Below are positions 58,252-64,000 of a stretch of 64,000 nt of DNA, piece after piece. Below the pieces are notes generated by a model, which did no database searches, was not told the DNA's origin, and saw nothing but the letters and a program-made list of their open reading frames with translations. The first letter of the stretch is position 1, and each line of letters starts with the position of its first letter. A program made the position numbers and the translations under genes. This stretch comes from Flaccisagitta enflata (Eukaryota > Chaetognatha > Sagittoidea > Aphragmophora). The stretch spans positions 86,056,001 to 86,120,000 of the forward strand of contig OZ231126.1 in NCBI GenBank assembly GCA_965153355.1. Reading direction: 5' to 3'.

Positions 58252-61200
58252 ATGGTAAGAAACGATCACAGCCCTGGAAGACAATTTGAGATATATACTA
58301 GTTCGCTCTAATTTGTCAACAACTAAGGATTAACGTGCAACAAACGTCATACAATGCACTATGCAACATAAAATAGGCAATTTCGCAATACAGTGGAACC
58401 CCGCAATAACAGACCCGCTTTTAGAGGTTTACCATCAATAAAGGTTAACATTTATATTCCCAAATGACCGTTTTTATTGTGATTTCATCTCTCTTTAAAG
58501 GTAAACCTGAGATCCGGGGTGCCAATTCAGTGTAGCAGGGTAGCAATGCTACGCTGCAGGCAAACTGCCAGATGCGGCAGGTGCGCACCATCAATTCAAA
58601 CTACGACCAGGTGGTTTTGAGTAGTACTTGGGATTTTTTACTCGTTTTTAATCTCCATGGACTTCCTCAACTAGGATCCAGCTTCAAAGAAATCTTTCTT
58701 GTGGCGCCTTTTGAAAAAAGTCCAAAATTGATTATATTTCATCAAATTTTACATTCAGAATTTACAGGGCTTATAAAAAATATTTCTAGATTACAGATTT
58801 GAATTCCTGATGAAATTTTCTATCATTTGATAGGTCGCACTATATTTCTTTGAAAAAAAAACAAAATTTGACGAGCGACTCTATAAGAGGCTTTATCCGT
58901 CGGTCCGTCGGTGAGCACGAGTCTAAAAGTGGAAAAATCATCGTTTCCGCCCCTGCCCACCCGTCCGCGACTGATATTGGCCGTGTATCTGGCCTTGTTT
59001 TAGCTACCGTTGCAAAATGTAACGGTGGCTTAAATAATGAAAATTTCATTTTTAAAAAACATACTGTGTGACCTATCAAATGAAGGGAAATTTTAATCAG
59101 GAATTCAAGAATGCTATCTAAAAAGACTTTCTAATAACTCAATAAATTCTAAGTGCAAATTAAGATGAAAAATTATCAACTTTTGATTTTTCTCAAAAAG
59201 CATCACAAGAAAAATTTCTTTGAAGCTGGATCCTAGTTCAGGAAGTCCATCCTGAGTGTAAACAAGCAGAAAATCCAGAGTACTACTCAAAACCACCTGG
59301 CAGTAGTTCGAACAGATGGTGTGCTGCAGTCGGTAAGGAAAACAGTTTAAAATTAAGAGATGAGGATGATCTCCTAATTTTGAAAAGAGGCAGTTGGTAG
59401 GGAAAACAGTTCAAAATTAAGAGATGAGGATGATCTCCTAATTTTGAAATGAGACGTAGGAAAAGACATTTCATTCAATAGTAAAGAGCAAGTTTAATGA
59501 TAACCTTAATAATGTGAAGTTGGACCTGTTTTTATAATAGTAGGTAACACAATTATCATATAAGCTCAGCAGGGGTAATTCAGTAAGAAAGCAGTGGGAT
59601 TTTTGATGTAAAGAAAGTGCGGCAGCAAAGGTTGGCAAATCCTCGCTACGCAGCAGCTATACAAAATCAACACTGCGGCCTGAAATAAAAGTGAAAAAAT
59701 TGAATCTCAATAGGACCGATGAGGCGGGGTCCTACTGTATTAATATTTGAATTTTGAGGAATAGATGAAAATGCTACAGACACACCTTGAGCTCTAACCA
59801 AAGTTATCTAACATCCCATTTACAGGACGGGTTGGGACTCAACGACCATCACAAGGAATCGGTTGTGAATTACATGAGATTCGCCCGCTATCAGAAAACG
59901 CAACGACTGAGAGCAATAGATGCCGCCTTCGATGAGGTCAAGGACAGCAGGTACCACTTTTTAGTCGCGGACTAGCGACTCTATAAGAGGCTTTGTCCGT
60001 CCATCCGTCGGTGGGTCCGTGGTGATCGAGTCGAAAAGTGGGAAAACACGCATTTCCGCCCCTGCCCACCCGTCCGCGACTGGTATTGGCCGTGTATCCG
60101 GCCTTGTTAATATCATAATTTTTCCCTTTTTATCAATCCAAGCCGCGTGCACTCGGATGTGCCAATATACAAAACATTATTCTATGGAGATATCACACTA
60201 GGACAACATGGGGCTACCCATTTAAAGGCCTTCACCGTTTTTCTTTTTTCATATTTTGCTTATCTTCCGTTTTTTTCAAAAACCCCGTTTTGCCCTTAAT
60301 TTGCATATCGTAGTAATCATGTAATTGACTTTATTTGTTTGTTTAGTAGTAGAGTTGTAATTTTCATAAGAAAATACAATGAACATGCATTAAACAATGC
60401 AATGCAACAATACAATCGGTACTCGAAGATTACTAGATTCCATGGCGCATAAAAAATATTAAGGCTGTCGGTCTAGTACAGGTCATTGAACCGAATGTAT
60501 GAATAAATACGTAAAACCAGATAAAAGAGTTAGGTCCGGACAAGAAGCGGCGTAGGAGAGGACCATGAAGGCTCATTACGGGCCGAAAAAATGCTAAAGG
60601 ACGCGAGAAGTGAGGCCCTTGAGCAGGCAGAAATCAGAGCCTTTAAATCCGAATTACGTGCTTCGCAACATTTAAGGCCAAAGCATTTCAAACGAGCTTT
60701 GTTTTCCTTCGTTATCATCCCTCTTGCAGATATTTCAACCGAGAATTGATAAACAGTAAAATCACGTGACAAATCTGCCACCAGAGGAGCATACTTTTCT
60801 TCCTTGTAAACATGATCGCGGTCTATGTTTCTCTCCCATGGGCATGTTAATTCAAGAATAGCAATAACTCGCGTTTCTTCGTTTACTACAAAGACATCAG
60901 GGCGGAGGGGTGTGACAATCAGATGGGGGGGAATTTGTTTGTTGAGGAGTTCGAATTTTTTTATGGCACCATGAGGTGTACAACTGAACCACAGCTAACT
61001 TGGTTCCATCACATCAAAAGTTTACAATTGAAGAATGGTATTTCTTTGAGCAAATTCTATGTCTCTTGACAAGCAAGAGTACAGATATATCATTTCATTT
61101 TGATCGCAAAAAAAAAAAAAAAAAAAAAAACGGTTCCCGACCGAATTTTGAAAAAAGGTGATCGTCTCGAAATCAAAATCCCCATCTTGACTTTAGTAGT

Positions 61201-62670
61201 GTTACAATGTCAAAATCGGTCATCACCCCTATTTGGCACACCTGACGCGTGCACAGTTTATCTAAAACCTTGTGAATGGTAAAAGCCTCTTGCATAACCA
61301 GGTTGATGGACGACACGTACACGTTGGACGAAGTGTGCGATCTACTGGAAGGCCTGCAAGCGGTTATCAAAGGCGACGTTGACAGCGAACTTATTCACAC
61401 AGCTCACACAAATATTCTGCTCCTGAGACAGCTTTTTGCACAGGCAGAAAAATGGCATCTCAAGTTACAGGTATGTCCTATACATATGTTTGACCTTGTG
61501 ATAACTGAGATGGGGCAAAACCATTTTCCATCAGGCAAGAGGGGATGCGCAAGCGCTTCCACTATCATGGAAGGGATAACTACCAATATTTGAACTACAA
61601 AACGGGAGCGAAAGCGGACTAAAAATCGATCTCTCCCACAGTCCTACTTAAGGCAATGTTATCAGAACTAACGAGTAACGAGGTACCAAATTCTTTCCGG
61701 CTGCTGCCCAAATGTATCACCAGGCGGACATTTCAGAATTGGAGAACGTAGAGCTGTTAGAAAAGATCAAAGAAATGGAGGAAACGGAGCTGAACAAAAG
61801 CGTGAAGAAATCCGGTGGAGAATCGAGTATGAAATTTTCAAAGTTAGAACCGATTCAAGACGGTGGCGCGGACAAACTACTGCAGGCGGTACGAGGTCAC
61901 TTTTGCTGGTGAAAAAATCGAGTTTCACAGACTTGTAAAGAATGAAGTTTTCATTCGAAAAGCGAAAAAAAAGACTTGTTTCAATCATTTTTATCACACC
62001 ATTCATTAATCAGGAAATTAAGCGTTTGAACGAGGAGAATGAAAAGCTTCGCGATCGCCTCAAATCGACGGAGCAAAAGACTTCGGCATTTTTGGAGGAA
62101 AAGAGTCGCATGCGGGACCAGCTGGAAAAGATGCAAAACACGATGAAAAGTCAACGGGGTGGAGGGGTAAGCGAAATACCATCCCGTATTTTAGGGATTT
62201 AGCTATTGTGCGCATTTGTCATTGAGTGTTGATAGTGCTCGACAAATGACAGTTCAGTTCTGCAGATCTATACATATTGATTTAGATGTTTTTCATGCTT
62301 TTCAGGCAGAAACAGCCGAACTCGAAAGGCAACTGAGGCAATTGAAGCTAGACATGGAAAAGGTAGGCTACAGAACCAAACCATCAAACCGTTATAAAAA
62401 CGAAACATGACCAATAGGCAAAGGAAATAGCCTACAAAATGTGATATTGAAACCATGTCAGAGCACGACTTCATCTTCGAGGACTGAGGAACAACTTGGA
62501 GGGGAGCTGACGTCGGCGAAGCACCAATTGCTACAAGTTCGAGAGCAATTAGAAATGGCGGAGCAAGAATTAGAGCGCAAATTCAGCCAAACGGGCGCAT
62601 ATCAAAACATGAAGAAAATGCTGGCACAGAAAAACAGCCAGATTAAAGACTTGAGGAAGAATCTCGCCAA
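58252..62670 (+). CDS. LZTFL1: Leucine zipper transcription factor-like 1 (BBSome regulator), partial at 3' end
   Basis: Proposed coding exons: 58252-58254 (ATG alone, donor ATG|GTAAGA), 59826-59950, 61302-61470, 61724-61888, 62014-62166, 62306-62362 and 62462-62670. The joined product starts MDGLGLNDHHKESVVNYMRF, then LDEVCDLLEGLQAVI, TNILLLRQLFAQAEKWHLKL and ADISELENVELLEKI, and continues as a long coiled coil ending NSQIKDLRKNLAK. It follows human LZTFL1 along its whole length. The final few codons (YEPED in human) need one more exon, not found before 64000. LZTFL1 binds the BBSome and controls its entry into cilia. Exons 2-6 are secure; the ATG-only first exon and the start of the last exon (weak acceptor 'catgtcag') are inferred. 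Introns contain a fold-back, two HINE-like elements and an antisense retroelement fragment. Confidence 0.85.
58615..59300 (+). mobile_element. Fold-back element split by a HINE-like insertion (LZTFL1 intron 1)
   Basis: Outer arms 'gtggttttgagtagtactt' and 'agtactactcaaaaccac' pair, as do 'ctaggatccagcttcaaag' and 'ctttgaagctggatcctag'. 'cctatcaaatgaag' and the motif GTAACGGTGGCT link it to the fold-back at 30838-31197. A type-B element occupies its centre (58870-59003). Confidence 0.75.
58870..59003 (+). mobile_element. HINE/DINE-like element, type B
   Basis: ACGAGCGACTCTATAAGAGG, CTTTATCCGTCGGTCCGTCG, 'gagtctaaaagtggaaaa', CCCGTCCGCGACTGATATTG, GGCCGTGTATCTGGCC and TTGTTTT. The first hairpin arm is lost. 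Confidence 0.65.
59330..59460 (+). repeat. ~62-bp direct duplication
   Basis: 'acagtttaaaattaagagat' + 'gaggatgatctcctaatttt' occurs twice in a row with one or two differences. Confidence 0.8.
59963..60109 (+). mobile_element. HINE/DINE-like element, type B, 12 bp after an LZTFL1 splice donor
   Basis: AGTCGCGGACTAGCGACT, CTATAAGAGGCTTTGTCC, GTCCATCCGTCGGTGGGTCC, 'gagtcgaaaagtggg', CCGTCCGCGACTGGTATTGG, CCGTGTATCCGGCCTTGTT. This is the most complete and cleanest type-B copy; subterminal arms AGTCGCGGAC and GTCCGCGACT are intact. It starts 12 bases after the last base of exon 59826-59950. Confidence 0.75.
60530..60998 (-). pseudogene. Retroelement C-terminal fragment with PD-(D/E)XK-like motif
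   Basis: An open frame on the minus strand reads LWFSCTPHGAIKKFELLN, then LRPDVFVVNEETRVIAILEL, TCPWERNIDRDHVYKEEKY, then FSVEISARGMITKENKARL and a natural-looking end SPTPLLVRT with TAA. The 'RPD ... ILELTxPWE' pattern is familiar from C-terminal regions of many invertebrate mobile-element proteins and resembles a PD-(D/E)XK nuclease core; that assignment is by pattern only. No reverse transcriptase or other domain is upstream, so this is a truncated copy lying antisense in an LZTFL1 intron. A 23-base A run is at 61108-61130. Confidence 0.5.
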
Positions 62671-63660
62671 GTAAGGACAATTTATAGGGGAGTCTTCAAT
62701 TTCTTGACGTGTTCCAAGCGGTCATCCTAGTCTGAACTCTGAACCTCTCAACTTGGGTCACAATAATAAACAAATATTATTGTTAATACACAATTATTAC
62801 TGTTAATTCACATTAAACCCTTTAGGTTTGAAAACAACGACGAAACAAGTGATTAATAACGGGGCATAAATATTGAAGTCAGCGCAGCCTCCAAGGAAAT
62901 TGGTTATGGATGAACGTAAACAAATTATCTAGTGCCTGCTCCATCGTTACGTAATTATGCAAATAAACGCACCCCTCCCCTCTCGGAGAATTGCAAATGG
63001 CAAACCAGTTACCACCGAGTGTAATGCAACACCGTTAAGCTGCGCTTTTCTTTTATCTAGATATCTATGTAATCAAATCGTTTTACACATACAAAATGCG
63101 TTAGTTGTTACTTGTAATTCTGTAGTGGGATTTCAAACCTTTGCCACTGGGAGCATTTTATGATAGGCTAGTCAAATTTAGTTTACCATTAATATAAACT
63201 TTACTCTCGCTCACTTTCTGGCTATCGATCTCCTGTTGATGTACTAATCGTATGAAAGTCGTCCTGATTCACATTCTCCTTTCACGCATCTTAAAGTTAA
63301 TATACAAAACTTGACAAATATTTGAACGCAATTCGTCATTCGGAGTCGCTAAGCGTTATCGAAGAATGTGGTTCTTGATAATTTCACGATTGATTGTTTA
63401 TTATTTTGGCCGTTAATGTGTTGTTTCCAATAGACTAAAATAAAAAGAGAAGAATGCCTATATTACATACACTTTTTTCTTTTATAAGAACCTAGTTTAA
63501 GAACATCAAGGCTTTAAATCGCTCCAAAATTAAGAACATTGTAGTCATTTTATTAGCAGCTATCTCTATTTCTTCTGAGCGCTTTGGCCAAAAAATGACG
63601 TTCTTATAGAAAAAACCGTGTATATAGTATCTGCAACGGTACATCCCTAAGCCATCAACC
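62671..63660. other. No exon found
   Basis: Should hold or precede the last LZTFL1 exon, but no acceptor followed by a Tyr-Glu-Pro-like end was found. AT-rich, no other feature. Confidence 0.4.
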
Positions 63661-63664
63661 AGAA

Positions 63665-63762
63665 AAACAAGGCCAAGTGGGCCAATAAGGTGCGACATGT
63701 GGATCGTCGAACGAATGCGTTACCAACAGACAGACAGACCGACAGACCAACCAACCAACGAG
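63665..63762 (-). mobile_element. HINE/DINE-like element, type A (diverged)
   Basis: Plus strand: ACAAGGCCAAGTGGGCCAAT, AAGGTGCGACATGTGGATCG, ACGAATGCGTTACC, then (CAGACAGACCGA)-like and (ACCAACCA) tracts. The outer AGGTGC hairpin is absent. Confidence 0.55.
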
Positions 63763-63955
63763 AATTTGAGTGTAATTTGACGTAAAAGGGCAGATCAATA
63801 GGAACGGTCGCTCGTTTCGAGGACGAGGGACTGATGACAATCGCAGCATCTGTCAATCGACATTATCTCAACTTATTGAAACCAAGTTTCAATGTGATTT
63901 TCCAGATGCGAGGCAATCTTAACCACGGTTAGGTTAAAGCAGGCATTCCATTTTT

Positions 63956-64000
63956 TTAGTATTCATCGGGTCCTTCGTCTTCCTCGGCTCCCTCTTCAAA
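63956..64000 (-). CDS. Possible 3' end of a minus-strand gene (acidic tail)
   Basis: The minus strand at the window edge reads FEEGAEEDEGPDEY followed by TAA. A short acidic run ending in tyrosine resembles the end of alpha-tubulin-like proteins, but 14 residues are too few to assign. It would make the gene convergent with LZTFL1. Confidence 0.25.
   Translation of the reverse strand, partial: FEEGAEEDEGPDEY

Overview
This is a repeat-rich nuclear genomic window from an animal, most likely an invertebrate. The reasons are: spliced genes with GT-AG introns whose phases fit animal orthologues, three recognisable animal genes (a TMCC-family transmembrane/coiled-coil gene, eIF4B and the cilium gene LZTFL1), degenerate TTAGGG-type telomere repeats, non-LTR retrotransposons, and many short elements with (GTCY)n tracts that look like Helentron-associated elements (HINE/DINE-1 type). 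I cannot name the species. No rRNA, tRNA or CRISPR array was found.

Layout. 1-9.2 kb: two partial direct copies (L, 1-3534; M, 7200-9206) of a segment carrying the last exons of a TMCC-like gene. Between them lies a gag-only retroelement ORF on the minus strand (4496-5653). 9.2-26.1 kb: almost pure satellite. It holds (CT)n blocks, a 28-bp minisatellite (11.0-13.3 kb), a related 29-bp minisatellite in the opposite orientation (16.4-21.9 kb) interleaved with pyrimidine-rich higher-order units, and a 26-bp palindromic satellite (18.2-23.1 kb). It ends in a third copy (N) of the duplicated segment's distal part and a TA-flanked MITE. 26.5-37.7 kb: GC-rich type-C modules, a decayed LINE ORF1, degenerate tandem repeats, a long fold-back, an interstitial telomeric patch, a 19-bp minisatellite, (CT)n(GT)n, and an 837-bp TA-flanked element with six copies of one 15-mer. 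37.7-42.6 kb: an inverted copy (R) of the TMCC segment, joining the parts seen separately in M and L. 42.6-47.8 kb: (GA)n blocks, fold-backs and unannotatable sequence.

The right third is more gene-like. A small secreted 12-cysteine protein has its TATA box, signal-peptide exon (47946) and cysteine exon (55720) separated by a 7.7-kb intron that holds a fold-back, a broken LINE with endonuclease and reverse transcriptase, and one or two unexplained exon-like ORFs. eIF4B (minus; first three coding exons 57771-56585) and LZTFL1 (plus; 58252 to past 62670) are divergently arranged around a short shared promoter interval. The remaining eIF4B exons must lie to the left, so they probably overlap the secreted-protein gene on the other strand. 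LZTFL1 introns carry a fold-back, two HINE-like elements and an antisense retroelement fragment with a PD-(D/E)XK-like motif.

The genes do not form a pathway. The main story is structural: a modular family of hairpin-(GTCY)n elements, with one empty/filled site pair showing T|T insertion without target duplication, plus recent segmental duplication of a TMCC 3' end and satellite expansion through transposon copies.
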